64,000 bases of DNA from Gymnopilus junonius. Taxonomy: Eukaryota; Basidiomycota; Agaricomycetes; Agaricales; Galerinaceae. The notes beneath the pieces were generated by a model, which made no database searches, was not told where the DNA came from, and worked only from the letters and a program-made list of their open reading frames with translations. The translations under genes were made by a program, and so were the position numbers. This document shows, in pieces, positions 46,124 to 57,969 of this stretch; positions within the stretch are counted from its first letter, which is position 1; the number at the start of each line of letters is the position of its first letter. The DNA lies in contig JADNYJ010000050.1 in assembly GCA_015501075.1 (NCBI GenBank), positions 1 to 64,000 of the forward strand, given 5' to 3'.

Positions 46124-49100
46124 ATGGCCTTGTCGGTTTCAGGTTTTCCTGAACCGTCGCGTCATCCTGGTTCCTCAAATGAGGTGTTCACTACAGACGG
46201 CTCTCAGGATGGGTATGGCAAGGCAACCCTTATGAATAGTCCACGCCTCCGTGGCCTTTTTGGTAGCAGCAGTGGAACCGGCAAAAAACCGGATCCAAAG
46301 AATTCTCCTACGACGAGTAAATCCGACACAGAAGTAGATCCAGCGCAGAGCGCCATCACTTCCTCTACGCCGCCCACGACTCCCTCCTTCTCCTTCTCCT
46401 CGTCGTCATTCGAGCCCTTATCGCAGCAGGAGTACGAATTGGAACTACAACTGCCGAGCATGAACATGCCCTTGGATCCTCCAAGGGTTCATAAACGTGC
46501 TCAACTGCCTCCTTTGCCCAGGAAAGCCACTGCTTCCCCCGTACGATTGGGTCCGAATCTCGCTCGGTTGGAAATTGGAGGCACATGGAATAGGTCTCCT
46601 CCCACTTCCCACGTACATCCCAAGCCGTTGCCTCCTTCGGTCGTCGTGCAGGAGTGGGGCTCCAAGGGCGTGGACACGTCTTCGTCGACGCAGCCGCATC
46701 CCCGACCGCTTCCGTCCGTGCCGGGAAATACTGCTGACCCAGGCAAACATACGTCAAATACCATCGCAGGTCCGCCTAGAATTGTTGGTGCAGCCATGCC
46801 GCTTGCAGGGTCGTCCAGAAACGTCAATGCCGTCGCCGGGCCCTCCAAGCAAGCCAATGCCGCCGCTGGGCCCTCGAAACACCCTAACGCACTGAATACG
46901 TCGCCAGCGCAAGTTAGTCCGCCTGCATCGAAGGTGCTCATCACCCAACCCACACCTCAAAGGGCCCACCGACAGAATTCACCCTCCTTTTCCATGCGCT
47001 ATCAGGCTCTTGTAGCGGAACCTTCTACTATTGCACCAACCGAGGAAGCCACCGCCCCGCCCGCCAGCACGGCCAATATATCTAGTCCTATACGACCTCT
47101 ACCTCGGATACCACTTCCCAACACTTCTGCTGTCATTCTTCGCCAGGAACCAACGCCTGCGTTGTCGTCACGCAAGACCTCTGGTGCAAGCATAAAACGC
47201 CCAAGGACAAGTCCCAGCTCAATCAGTGGGTTTTCAGTGCCTGGAAGCAGTAATTTACCCCTTTCGCGATCACCTTTTGACAATATCACAAGCTCCTGGG
47301 CAGCAAAGCCGGTGGACCTGCACGCTCTTCGAACTCAGAGCCCCCCACTCCCACTTAGCCCTGGTACAAGGCCTCCTCGGGCTCGGTCGCACTCTCGCCC
47401 TCGAAGGGATCGATCTTTAGACTCCTACTATTCAAGTCCGAAATCGTCAAAGTCATCATCTATGTATACAGGTCATTCTTCCGGTGCTCGTACACTGCGG
47501 TCCTTACCTTCACCAACCATAGGAGGGGCGAGACCTTTGCCGAAGAAGGCATCTACGATGGATCAGTTTCCCCTTGCGAGCAAACCACTACGCATTCAGA
47601 CTACCAACGTTGGCCTCAGCAGTGGAACTAGTGGCACCAGCAGACGACTATTTAGTCCTTTTGGGAAACGATCTGAGCCGCCCTCCCCTCCAAGTGGTCC
47701 AGTCAAACCCAGGTCAAAAGCATCACCTATACCCTCCCCTGTTATCCATGCCCCAATTCCTACCTCGCGTAGCCTGCCAACGCCTCATACAGAGACCTTG
47801 CAGATTTCCCCGGCACATTCAAGTCCTGAACAGGAAGAATTCAGCGCTGCCAATGAAACTATAACTATTGATACCCAGTCTACGGACGCACCCCTCCATT
47901 CGCACCCGAAAGAGGCCTTTGTGGATAATGAATCCTTGTTACACCCTACCTCTCCCAGCACGGCCGAGTCACCAATTGAAGTTTTCATTGACGACAAAGA
48001 CCTATCTACACTGTCGCGTAGTCCATCCCCAATTCGCTATGCTCGACCTGATTCTCGCGGCAATCTCAGTGAGTCGGACGATGATGATGTTCCCAGCTCT
48101 TCTTCCTCGTCCATGTCGCCATCAAGCTCTCCAGAGAGAAGGAGACGCACGCAGCTTCGGTCATACAGGCATAGCTACCGTCCACGCGCAGGGACGTCAC
48201 CTCCGCATATACCGTTCCGCCCTCCGAGCCCATCTCCTGTGCTCGAATTACCCACACCAGTTTCCGGAATGCCGACACCCGTTTTAGCGACAGACAGGAA
48301 GAAAAAAGAAGGACGGAAGACGCGCTCTTACTTTGGTGCGCCAGCGCCCGGTTCAGCACCAACCACACGGGCTTCTTCCCCTGAGCGAAAGTCCCGCTCG
48401 CGGCAGCCGCGCAGATTGGCTGAAGCGGTGACAAGCGCGCTAGAGGAGGTGCGCAACAGGGGCCGTGGTCCAAGTAGTTCGCCCAAGCGGAAACTCAAGT
48501 CCGCCAGCGGATCTGCTGCAGGGTCGGCTATTGGAACTCCAGGTCTAGCTGCGCCAGTGGAGATGGAGGTATTAGACATTAGTTTGCCCTCTTTGTCAGG
48601 GAGAGAAACCACTGCTACTGTGGATACGGGTAGCTCTCATTCAGACACTGTCCCACCTGCCACATCATCGGGAAGGTCGTCTTTGAAAGGTGGCTGGGCG
48701 AAGACCATGGTCAAAAAAAGGTCCGAAATTGGTGACTATAACGGTGATAGCGAAAGTGGTACTGTGGCTCATTTGAGCAGCATGGTAACAGGGGTTGAAT
48801 TGGATGGAGCAGAAACCCCTTACATGTGGGTATCTGCAAGCAAACCTCCCGTTGCTCATGCGCCGTTTCTCCCTCCGCCTCCTCAGCCACGCCATTCCCA
48901 CCGACGTACGGATTCACTTGAGGATTATGCTTTACTGAAACACCCAGCAGAGTCGGGAGAAACCGATAGACATGGGGTGTCGTGCGGCGTTGTCACTGGA
49001 GGAAGGCCTCGGATCGCCGAAACAATCATTACATCTACGGTAACCGTATCGCGGCCGCCCTCAGCTCCATTCTCTCCCTTCAGCCTCACCAATCTAGCGA

Positions 49101-49393
49101 GCAACAAGAACAGGAAGAAGCGGACGACCAGTTTAACGACCAGCCGCACGACCACCGACGAAAGAGATCCGCCTCTGATAGTGCGCAAAGAGCAAGAGGG
49201 TGATGAAATTGACTGGTTAGAGGATGAGAAGCGAAGCGACCACCAGCCAGAACTCGAGGGAGAGGTGGTGGTTGTCACAACAAAGCGGGTAATGAGGAGT
49301 ATTGACCATGACGGCATTTGGGAACATGAGCAGGAGACAGGCGTAGCAGATGTTATACCCCATCTGAGAAATCTCAAGGCAAGCAAGAGTTGA
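46124..49393 (+). CDS. Large disordered Ser/Pro-rich protein, 1,089 residues
   Basis: One uninterrupted 3.27-kb frame, unusual in this intron-rich stretch, encodes a protein dominated by Ser, Pro, Arg and Thr. No globular domain is recognised. A short internal repeat (ANAAAGPSKHPNA, with related GPSKQ and GSSRN units) lies near residues 230-260, and basic RSHSRPRRDRSLDSYYSSPK and acidic SESDDDDVPSSSSSS tracts are present. The C-terminus is more varied and may be conserved (GDEIDWLEDEKRSDHQPELE, HLRNLKASKS). Many SP and RS sites suggest regulation by kinases. The function is unknown. The start is supported by the intron-like sequence ending right at the ATG. Confidence 0.75.
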   Translation: MALSVSGFPEPSRHPGSSNEVFTTDGSQDGYGKATLMNSPRLRGLFGSSSGTGKKPDPKNSPTTSKSDTEVDPAQSAITSSTPPTTPSFSFSSSSFEPLSQQEYELELQLPSMNMPLDPPRVHKRAQLPPLPRKATASPVRLGPNLARLEIGGTWNRSPPTSHVHPKPLPPSVVVQEWGSKGVDTSSSTQPHPRPLPSVPGNTADPGKHTSNTIAGPPRIVGAAMPLAGSSRNVNAVAGPSKQANAAAGPSKHPNALNTSPAQVSPPASKVLITQPTPQRAHRQNSPSFSMRYQALVAEPSTIAPTEEATAPPASTANISSPIRPLPRIPLPNTSAVILRQEPTPALSSRKTSGASIKRPRTSPSSISGFSVPGSSNLPLSRSPFDNITSSWAAKPVDLHALRTQSPPLPLSPGTRPPRARSHSRPRRDRSLDSYYSSPKSSKSSSMYTGHSSGARTLRSLPSPTIGGARPLPKKASTMDQFPLASKPLRIQTTNVGLSSGTSGTSRRLFSPFGKRSEPPSPPSGPVKPRSKASPIPSPVIHAPIPTSRSLPTPHTETLQISPAHSSPEQEEFSAANETITIDTQSTDAPLHSHPKEAFVDNESLLHPTSPSTAESPIEVFIDDKDLSTLSRSPSPIRYARPDSRGNLSESDDDDVPSSSSSSMSPSSSPERRRRTQLRSYRHSYRPRAGTSPPHIPFRPPSPSPVLELPTPVSGMPTPVLATDRKKKEGRKTRSYFGAPAPGSAPTTRASSPERKSRSRQPRRLAEAVTSALEEVRNRGRGPSSSPKRKLKSASGSAAGSAIGTPGLAAPVEMEVLDISLPSLSGRETTATVDTGSSHSDTVPPATSSGRSSLKGGWAKTMVKKRSEIGDYNGDSESGTVAHLSSMVTGVELDGAETPYMWVSASKPPVAHAPFLPPPPQPRHSHRRTDSLEDYALLKHPAESGETDRHGVSCGVVTGGRPRIAETIITSTVTVSRPPSAPFSPFSLTNLASNKNRKKRTTSLTTSRTTTDERDPPLIVRKEQEGDEIDWLEDEKRSDHQPELEGEVVVVTTKRVMRSIDHDGIWEHEQETGVADVIPHLRNLKASKS

Positions 49394-49721
49394 AGGAGAA
49401 TCTATACTTTTGTCATTTTCACCTATCTCATTTAATTTATTCTTTACTGTTGGTACTGTCCTCGGTTCACTAAGATTCAGGAAATTTCAATACAAACAAT
49501 GGGTCTGTTTATGACTCGCACTTAAGCCCGTGAATATTGAGTAGTAAAGTAAAAAGGTTACAGAACGAGGGCCTTCGCAAATAAAAACATTGAAGTGCTT
49601 AGTTGAAGTTACGTCGTAAGTATATTGATCAGGTGATGGTAGGTAAAAATATTTGAGTCTAGCAGGTCTAGCAAGACGACCTTCCACTTTACCTTCCAGT
49701 TACACCCATCGTGATGGAAAT
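49394..49721. other. Intergenic, nothing recognised
   Basis: Only short AT-rich frames are present between the disordered-protein gene and the YEATS gene. Confidence 0.4.
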
Positions 49722-52700
49722 ATGTCTTCGCCTAAAAGACGCAGAACCCGTTCGCCTGGCCTCCCTGAGACAGTTTTGTCTGAGATAGATGAAGAAGTCG
49801 AGCTTGATATTGCCTTGAAACAGCAGCTGGCAAACACTTTGGAATCTCGGATTGCCTGGGCACTAATGCTGCAGCAAACGATTGAAAAAGGTCAGTTCAA
49901 CGTCCAAATACAGTATTCAAGGTGACAGCATTGAAATCAAGACCAGGCAATGGAAATGCATCGCACGCCACACTGCGCACAGTCGCCCTTGATGCACTGT
50001 CCGTTATTGAACATTCCTCCAATTACATTCTTTGCGAGGATCCAGTTCCTCCCCCTTTTATTCATGCTACTCGAGTTTCTCGACCCCCTTCGAGAAAATT
50101 TCAGTCCTTCAACATTAAATCCAGGCCCTCATTTCTATATATCCGATCCAATGCTCTTGTGAATACAGAAGGAAACCCCGAGAATCATCTTTACCTTTTA
50201 AAGTGTCCGGGCTGTTCCAGAACTGCATTCACTTCTCTTCAAGGTCTTCTCAATCATGCTCGTCTTACGCATAATCTGGAGTGGGGAACGCATGATGAAT
50301 GTATTCGAACATGTGCAGTCGTCGACAACGACTTGGACATCAACTCAGGGATCGAAGTTGGAGTTGGTCCGGCAGGTGTATTACCAGGACTACGCACTAT
50401 TTTCCAGAACGCTGTTGGGCATGTTTCAGGACAGACAAATCTGGCTGACTCCAGTAATGTCGAGAAACAAGCACCTTCGGTAGTAAATCATCTAGTGCAA
50501 ACCCTCGGTCTTCACGAAGATTCTCCTGCCTTGGCCCCATTTCTCGGAAAAGAGATTATACGCCGTCAAATAAAAGTCTGGGATGAAGACCTTGAAGTAG
50601 ATCTGGAGGCTCATGACGCTCAAGCCAAAATGCGACCCTGGAAAATGCCGTTCACACCCCGCAATTTTGATACTGCAGTAACCCAAGTCAAGATGAATCA
50701 CCTATTCGAAACTGGCACTGAGCGTTCTGAGATAGAGGAATCGGAGTCGAAATCGAAGGTGAGTTATGGCTAGGTCTTTAACATTCCGAAGCTGATCGCT
50801 CTTTGGCGCAGCCTTCTTTGGAAATCAGCGACTCCGTGGTATCCAATCACAGCCGGTTTTACTTCACCACCAGAATCATTATCACTGATCGCAGTTTGTG
50901 GATTCCAGTCGGTGCGTTATTGCCCTTCATCTTTCATCTAGACAAATACTCAACGCTCCAAAATTACAGAGCAACGGCCTGACGGAATGCAGTTGTATTC
51001 TTATAAATGGATGATCTCCGTTGATTCGCCCTCATATGTACGCTGCATTAAACATTCACGGCTGCGTGCTAACACTGTCATCAGACCCACCATATCACGA
51101 CTGTTCTATGTAATGTGCGTGTTACACCCTCTGAATCCACCCATTCAATGCCAGTACCACCAACGGCATGGGACCCGCCTTTCGTGGTAGTCGGTTATTC
51201 GGACAAGTCTTTCCTTGCAAGAGTAGAGTTGTCTTTCTCGGGCACAGGACCTGGACTACCTGAACAGAAGGTAGTATTCGAACACTGGGTCGATGTAGGT
51301 TTCTTGACCCTTCTTCTACTTGAAGCTGTCTTTTTTCATCCTTATCTCTGTGCCTCAGCTTGATCCCTTTAACGCCCGAGAGCCCTCCACAGGGCAGAGC
51401 AGGTTTTAGACGTTGAACTCGATAAAGGCACTTTGCTGAAGCCGAGAAAATTTGGCTATACTTCTATAGGAACAAGGTCCTTGTGGGAGAGAGGTTCCGA
51501 TGGGAAGGGCCCTCTCGTCAAGTATGAAATAGAAGACGTCGGTGGTGACTTTGACCAGAATGATTGGCGACTTCCACAAGGCAAGTCGGCGTCACTGGCG
51601 ATTCTGCAATGTCCTGATGTCTAGTTGAATCCTTCAGCAAGCCATTCGATATTAAACGATGCCGTGAAGCAGTTTCCAATGACCAGTAATAGTAGGCATC
51701 TCTTCTTTTATGACTTCAAAATGAAATACTTATTGTTTTATCGCAGGCGGAAAGGAAAATCATTCAACTCTCCCATACAGATCAGTTTCCTCTCTCAGTC
51801 AGTTCCGCGATTTGGTGACTGGACGACAAAAAGCGATTGAAGTATGTCAATTTGATTTACATTCTTGATATCTCTCTGAGTGTTCGTTAGTGGAGTCGTG
51901 CACGCGCTATACGAGATGCGTACACTGACCATATTCGTAAACTCGAAGATCCAAATCTGATACCTTTGTCTGTTGCGGATGTTTATTGTGGCTCAGTGAA
52001 AACGGGCATTTTGTTAGAGAAAGTGGGCCGCCTCTGAAGAACGAACGAACCCTCCGAGATTGTGACATCAAAGTCAAGCACCCTCCAACAGGAAGCACCT
52101 CAGTGGTGTCGCGTATGCGGCCTAGAAGATGTTACTCACTCAAGAACTGCTATAGACAAGATTGAGCGGCATGACGGCACAGACACCAAAGATTCCCTGA
52201 TGCCTTTACCCGCTGTCTCTTCTCCTCTACAGCAGCACAGTTGTCATATCGTGCCAACGTCACTCCAAATTACAGAATTACCCAGAATCGACGTTTCTCA
52301 GACGTGGTCCGAAGATGACCGACCCGAAGTCCATAAAGAGAGAGAAAACCTTCCTATAGGAGAAGATGTCCTGTCTACCGTTGATCCAACTTTCACTTGG
52401 TCAGTTCAAAATTTGGTGGAATCCATGGATCTCCCTACTTTTCGACATCCGGTTGGAGCTACGCATGCTTCAGGGCAAATATCATATCCTATTGATCAGT
52501 ATGGGAAAAACCGACGGGATATTGACAGAAACTTACTTCCCGTCCAAATATTGGCGCTTTTGACGAAGCAGTTCATGCGTGCCCTCATCCACAAGGGACT
52601 GGAAGTGGCTAATAGGGATAAAGTGATTGCGTCAGGCCTCCTGACAACGGTGACACCCCACAGAGGTGTCAGAAGAGAGGCAGGGAAGAGGCCAAAGGCT

Positions 52701-52886
52701 CCCAGTCGCATTATGACTCCTACGCACATCTTATCCGGAATTCTGACGTCCGGCCGAGGACGAAGCAATGTACATCATGGACTCGACGCAGTTCTCCTAT
52801 CGTCTTTATCAAGACTGGGAGCCGGTGTCGATCCTAGTGGAGTTCGTCAATGCGACAGTGGCACATTCGTCAAGATGGAAGAGTAG
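49722..52886 (+). CDS. YEATS-domain protein with N-terminal zinc finger
   Basis: YEATS domains read acylated or crotonylated histone lysines in chromatin complexes. The product starts MSSPKRRRTRSPGLPETVLS, with a nuclear-signal-like basic cluster. A C2H2-like unit follows (CPGCSRTAFTSLQGLLNHAR, then LTHNLEW). The YEATS fold spans about 50880-51370: IIITDRSLWIPV, MQLYSYKWMISVDSPSY, CNVRVTPSESTHSMPVPPTA, WDPPFVVVGYSDKSFLARVE and FEHWVDLDP. Near the C-terminus is a WCRVCGLED motif with a CxxC pair and then a long helical region ending FVKMEE. The layout resembles YEATS2-type proteins more than Taf14/Yaf9. About nine introns are needed. Confidence 0.8.
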
Positions 52887-53215
52887 GACTCATACAGTGC
52901 ATTAATTCCTTCCTACATTCCTTGGATTACCTAGGTGTGACATAATCCCGCGGAAGAATGTGGCAACATCCGCGTATCGAAGCGTTCTTCTCATCTCGGT
53001 CTCTTATACTTCTCTACAGGCGGTCTAAGCTTCTCTTAGTCTTGTTCAAGTGAAGTACTTTTACCGGCGGTCCTAATCAAGGAACAAGATAGGCAACTGT
53101 CCATCTATTTTTTTATTGGACGGATTCTTCTGCCGTTTTCCGGCTTATATTACTCTCTGGGTCTGCGCGTAGGCCCTCATCTTCTTCACTTCATCTCCCC
53201 CTTTTTTTCTCAGCA
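52887..53215. promoter_or_regulatory. Intergenic region with TATA-like promoter of the GH128 gene
   Basis: A TTATATTA element lies at about 53146-53153, followed by a pyrimidine-rich stretch (CTTCACTTCATCTCCCCC) up to the ATG at 53216, which is a usual fungal core-promoter layout. Confidence 0.4.
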
Positions 53216-54570
53216 ATGGTCGCAGTCAAGGGTTTTCTCATTTTCTCTATGTTCTTTTTTGCCAGCCATGTTGGCTCTACTCACATCAAGAGAGACCGTA
53301 TGCACCATCGCAGTCAATGTCGACCTCGTCTGATCACATCTGGCGCGGAGGCGGCAATGCGCCCTACTGTTTGTACGACGCTGGGTAGTTCAACCTCCCT
53401 GTACAGGTCCTTCACCTCTAAGTCCTTTTCCACGCCGACCCTCCGAGCAACGCAATCTACAATTACTCAATCCATACCTGCGACTAGCACGACCAACAAG
53501 ACACAAGATCAAGTCCGTACCTTTGGTGGAGAAGGAACCGCCAAGCCAAGCCCACTGAAAGCGTCATTAACCCCCAACAACATTAAAGCTGGTATTGCTG
53601 GAGGTATGCATATCCCTTCATGGAGGACCACATCGGTTGGTGGTACGACTGGTATGTAAATCCACAGGATCCAAAGGTGTACATCCAACTTCATTTCTAA
53701 GGTCACCCAATCCGTCTAAGCCAGGCAGTCCCATCGCCGTACCTATGCTTTGGGGCAATGGTACGGCTGATGCACAGGACGCGGAGCGGCTTGCTGCTTT
53801 CAAACATCTGTCAACTATCCCGCTTTATGTCTTGGGATTCGAGGAACCAGATTGCCCAAGTGGTTCAGGATCCGCGGGCATGTCCGTGTCTGATGGGGTA
53901 TCCAAATGGGAATCCTTAATCGCGCCCCTACGAGTTCACGGAACAAAATTGGGTAGTCCTTCGATGTGTAGTACGTCGTCGAAATTTGCCGTTCTCCGCT
54001 AAATTTATTGATTTCATTGTTCAGAGCAAGCTGATGAAACCTGGCTAGCCCAGTTTGAGGGCAAAATTTCGACACCTTGGGATTTCACCGCAATTCATAT
54101 CAACAAGAATAGCATGGATGGCGTCAAAAAGGACATCGTATGGACACTTGTTGTTTGATGAACTCGCTGTTTGTCTGATCGAGATTTGCTCAGGAACATT
54201 ATATGACTTATGGCAAGCCCATCTGGGTCACGGAATTTGCGTGTGTGGATGGTAAGTTGTCGTATTACAGCGTCGACAACAGCCAACTAATAGTAGTGTG
54301 AAAGACTTGGATCAATTCACTCCCTGCACAGATCAAGAAAAATCAACAATTTCATCAGTGACATTGTTCCGTATTTCGAATCAAATTCGAATATATTTGC
54401 CTATGCGTATAGTAACGGAGAAGGGCTGGGCAACGTGTGGCCGCTGATGAAGGGCGATTCGTTGAGGTTAGTGCATGTTTCCAAAAATTGTTTTCTTCAT
54501 CTTACCATTTACGTGTTTTATCAGCGAATCAGGAAAAACATATCTCGATGCGATATCCAAATACAAGTGA
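53216..54570 (+). CDS. Secreted GH128 endo-beta-1,3-glucanase-like protein
   Basis: Glycoside hydrolase family 128 cleaves beta-1,3-glucan of the cell wall. A signal peptide (KGFLIFSMFFFASHVGS) and a Ser/Thr-rich linker precede the catalytic domain, which begins KAGIAGG and HIGWWYDW, continues AVPMLWGNG and YVLGFEEPD, and ends PIWVTEF and the typical SEDIVPYFE-like segment (SDIVPYFESNSNIFAYAYSN). The last exon ends TYLDAISKYK. The two glutamates expected for catalysis are in FEEPD and WVTEF. A one-base gap near 53605 breaks the frame before AYPFMEDHIGWW. About six introns are used. A role in wall remodelling is inferred. Confidence 0.87.
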
Positions 54571-54736
54571 CCGATGTTGCATATGAGCACGATCACGATT
54601 CTGGCCCCCTTTTTTTGATTGTAGGATATATATTACTCACTCCTGGAGAGATTCGAAAGATAGCCCATACATCCACAATTTTGTTTACAAAAGCCGATCG
54701 CTAATTATATTATACGAGAATCACTGGAGGCTAAAA

Positions 54737-56357
54737 TCAATAAATATAAGGTATGATTCTGTAAGGCACGAGTTTTTTATATGTTTTCCAGTCTTCTCCA
54801 TGCCTATAACTTGAGTCAGCTTTCCGTCTGGCAGAGATGTCAACGTGTCTTACTTGATAGCGCACGCTTCATCGTCACGCAGCTGCCTATGAATCAGAAG
54901 GACAGAGAAATAGACCACGTAGAAATATGTAATGGGGGTATCGAAGCCAGTTGGAAGTGACCAAGCTAAAGCCATGATGAGGTCTCCACTGCGTAATTAA
55001 ATGTCGATCTGGAAAACACAAAACAAAGAGTGAAGGCACTTACAAGTAATTGGGATGTCTGGAACGGCCCCACCATCCCGACGTGAGGAGTTTGGACCCT
55101 TTCTTGGTGGTCATGTAAGAAAGGTCTGCGGATACAAAGTAAGTGTACAGCCTTTGACAAAGATTGCATTGCATACTCTTAGGATTTTTACCGTTGCGGA
55201 AATCATTCTTCTCGCCATTGGCATCTCGGAAAATATAATAACCCAAGAAATTGACCAGTAGAATGGCGATAACGTTGATAGGACCAAGTTCAACTGGATG
55301 GAAAGCCAAATAACGGGCTTGCAGAGAATAGACGAAGGGAACCCAGGTCAAATCGCCGACAGCAAGCATGAAACCGAAGCCATCACTGGTGATATCCATG
55401 GTGGTGAATAGAGCAGGCTGGAATAATAACAAGTAAACCAAACAAGAATGGCACATATTTTGAGGGAACATACTTCATTGTACAGACCATCTGCAACATA
55501 CCAGGTCTGGAAGGCAAGAACCAACCACATGGAGTCAGTAACGTTAGCGAGACCACCCCGACGCGTGGCCTGTTCGCAAACCATAGAAATATTAATGAGC
55601 ACCCAGAGAATGAGTCCTGGCCTTAATTCGTTGAAAGATTTGAGGTCGAAAGAACCGATAGATGGATTCAATTCACGACCGATAAACCACTGCAAATGAC
55701 AGCCGAGTAAGCTAAAATGTATTTGGGAATATGAGACGTCCTGACATCATATATAAAGTTTCCCGAGTTTCCGCCTAACGCCAGCAATTTGCCTTCCTTG
55801 AATGAGAACGCATAGCAATACACGGCTTGCACGAAAGACATGAGCAAAGAGGCGGTGATGAGCCCAACCCATTTGTTGTATATGAAGGCAAACGACTCTG
55901 GCCCAAATCGTAAAACGACTCCGGACGCGATACCCAAAGCGAGCAAAAAGGTAGAAAAGGCTGAAAGGGGAGGATTCGAGACATGAATAAATAGAACGGG
56001 GATTAAGCGAACCGCACCATTAATTTTGTACAGCTTCTTGCCTCCACTCCTCAACGTTGTACCTGGCACCCAATCGCCAGGAAGAATGGCCCAAGCCAGG
56101 ACGGAAAATGCATACCAAGCGAGGTATATGAGAGCAGCCTCGGTATCCCAGAGCGACTTCCACCAGTCTGGGTTTGTTACGGACTGGACAACGCGCTCCG
56201 GGATGGAAGAAGGGTCGAGTTTGCATCCGCCACTGGCCTCTGAACAGCCGAAATAGAGGAGGTAAGTCATGACGGGGACACCGATGGAGACGACGAGGGC
56301 GCCAGGAGGACCAAGGAACTCATAGTGTTTTGTCCTAGGATTGAGTGTGTTAGACAT
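54737..56357 (-). CDS. ERG24: Delta(14)-sterol reductase ERG24
   Basis: ERG24 reduces the C14 double bond of sterols with NADPH in the endoplasmic reticulum, a step of ergosterol synthesis. The protein starts [20 protein letters not shown] and has many hydrophobic segments. Signatures include [68 protein letters not shown], and the C-terminal [20 protein letters not shown] with the sterol-reductase RHPNYxGD motif. The end is [18 protein letters not shown]. About six introns are needed and the frame stays intact. An upstream in-frame ATG (56420) exists but is less like the family. Confidence 0.95.
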
Positions 56358-56454
56358 GGTGGGACAGGAAAGAGATGGGACTGGTACGACTATTAATATG
56401 TTTTTATTTACAGAGATCATGCGGTTTGTCCTTCCTTTCTTTCATGTTCTCTCT

Positions 56455-57789
56455 ATGTCCTTGGCCCAGCGTCTCAACGAGCTTGCAGTCGCCAACTCAC
56501 AGGGCCTCCTAAAGTGAGCCTGCATTTCCGTAGCTTTTCCGTATTAAACGATCGTCCCAGCGATGATGAGTACCGTCTTCTGCGTCAGAACGCCTTTGAA
56601 CAGTACTCTGCAGAGCCCGTCCTCCTTCAGTCCCACCCTTCTGATCCCCGTTCCCATGAGCCTCCCCCGCAGCTCCGTAGCAAGCATACGGTCGCTTCCG
56701 GCGTAGCCAATCTTTTTCGCAAAGCAACCACTCGGAAGACACCCACCCCTGTTAACGACCTAATCACGACTAAGCACAAAGATGGCCGCAAAACCAGCAA
56801 TTCTACTAATGAGACCCACTCTAAGCGAAGTGCCAAACTTCCCCGTTTGCTTCAGAAGAAAGCAGTCGAGCTACCTCCTCTTCGGACAGATGTTTCTAGC
56901 CCTCGAGAAGATGCATTCCGTTCTTCATCCAATGCTACTCCAAAAGACGCGGGTCATCCATCGCAACTATCTATCCCAGGTCCAAGTGGATCCAACGAAC
57001 ACTATGTTTCACCCATGTCTCCCTTACATCCCGAAAGATCCATCTCCACGATGCGTGATATCTTCGATGAAGACAACCTATACACAGCAAAGGATATCCG
57101 GGATGCCATTGCTATAACTGAAGATGAAGCGCGGAGGCTGATTGATGCTTTCGATGATCTTGAGGCAACCACTGTCCGTCGGATCCAGAAACAGAATGCT
57201 CGGCGTCTTCCGATAAAGACACCTGCGAACATCAACGTTCTTTTGGAAGGGAGAGAATGGCGAGAACATAGATTGATTTCTTCCCCGTCTTCCCCTCTAT
57301 TCGATAGCAGGCAACGTTACCTTTTGACCTCCGCAGAGAGCAACAGTGACGAAATGTCTGTGCGCTCAGGCTCATCGTATAAGACCACCTTGTCCCAATC
57401 CAAGTCTATTTCATCACTGCCTAAGCTTGCGCCTTCCAGTCCTCTTTCAGCGCAGTTTCGCACATCCTCGCGTAAGAGCTCTTTCTCTTCTATTTCTTCG
57501 CAAGCAACGTCTGTACCTTCGTCTGTGACCCTTGGTGTCGGCAATCTCCTTCCTTAGCACGAAGCACCAGTCATCTCGCTCTCCGGAAGACAAACGAAAT
57601 TTCAGGCAAGGCAATCATTGAATCTAGTGACCATGGGATTTCATCCTATGAGAACGCAGATCAAGATTCAGAATTGCTGAACATCAGGAAGCGCAGGGAA
57701 GACCTAACCACTCGGTACACAGCTCGTCTGGAATTCTTAAGAGCAAAGCTCAAAGGCGCCGAGCTTCATGAGAAACTTCTCCGCAAGTG
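56455..57789 (+). CDS. Uncharacterised Ser-rich protein with C-terminal coiled coil
   Basis: No known domain is recognised. The start MSLAQRLNELAVANSQGLLN is joined over a 47-nt intron to DDEYRLLRQNAFEQYSAEP. A disordered part with Lys/Arg/Ser clusters follows. A helical, probably conserved block lies near 57040-57230 (FDEDNLYTAKDIRDAIAITE, then EDEARRLIDAFDDLEATTVR). A Ser-rich stretch and a basic coiled coil (ELLNIRKRREDLTTRYTARL) close the protein. The frame changes by one base near 57545. It converges on the acetate kinase gene. Confidence 0.6.
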
Positions 57790-57969
57790 AATACCTGTCT
57801 TTTCGTTTTCTTTTGGGCATTGCTAAACTTGGAAAAATTCATCCTTGTACATTAACTGCATTGCATATCTTAGACAGATCTATAATTTACTTACTCATTG
57901 ACTATTTGCTTATAACGTGTGTGTATTCAAGTACATGTGATATCGTTACATGTTGAAATTCAGGTGCAA

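Noticed and set aside
48925..49386. A 153-residue minus-strand frame
   Set aside because: It is antisense to the long disordered-protein frame and reflects its biased composition.
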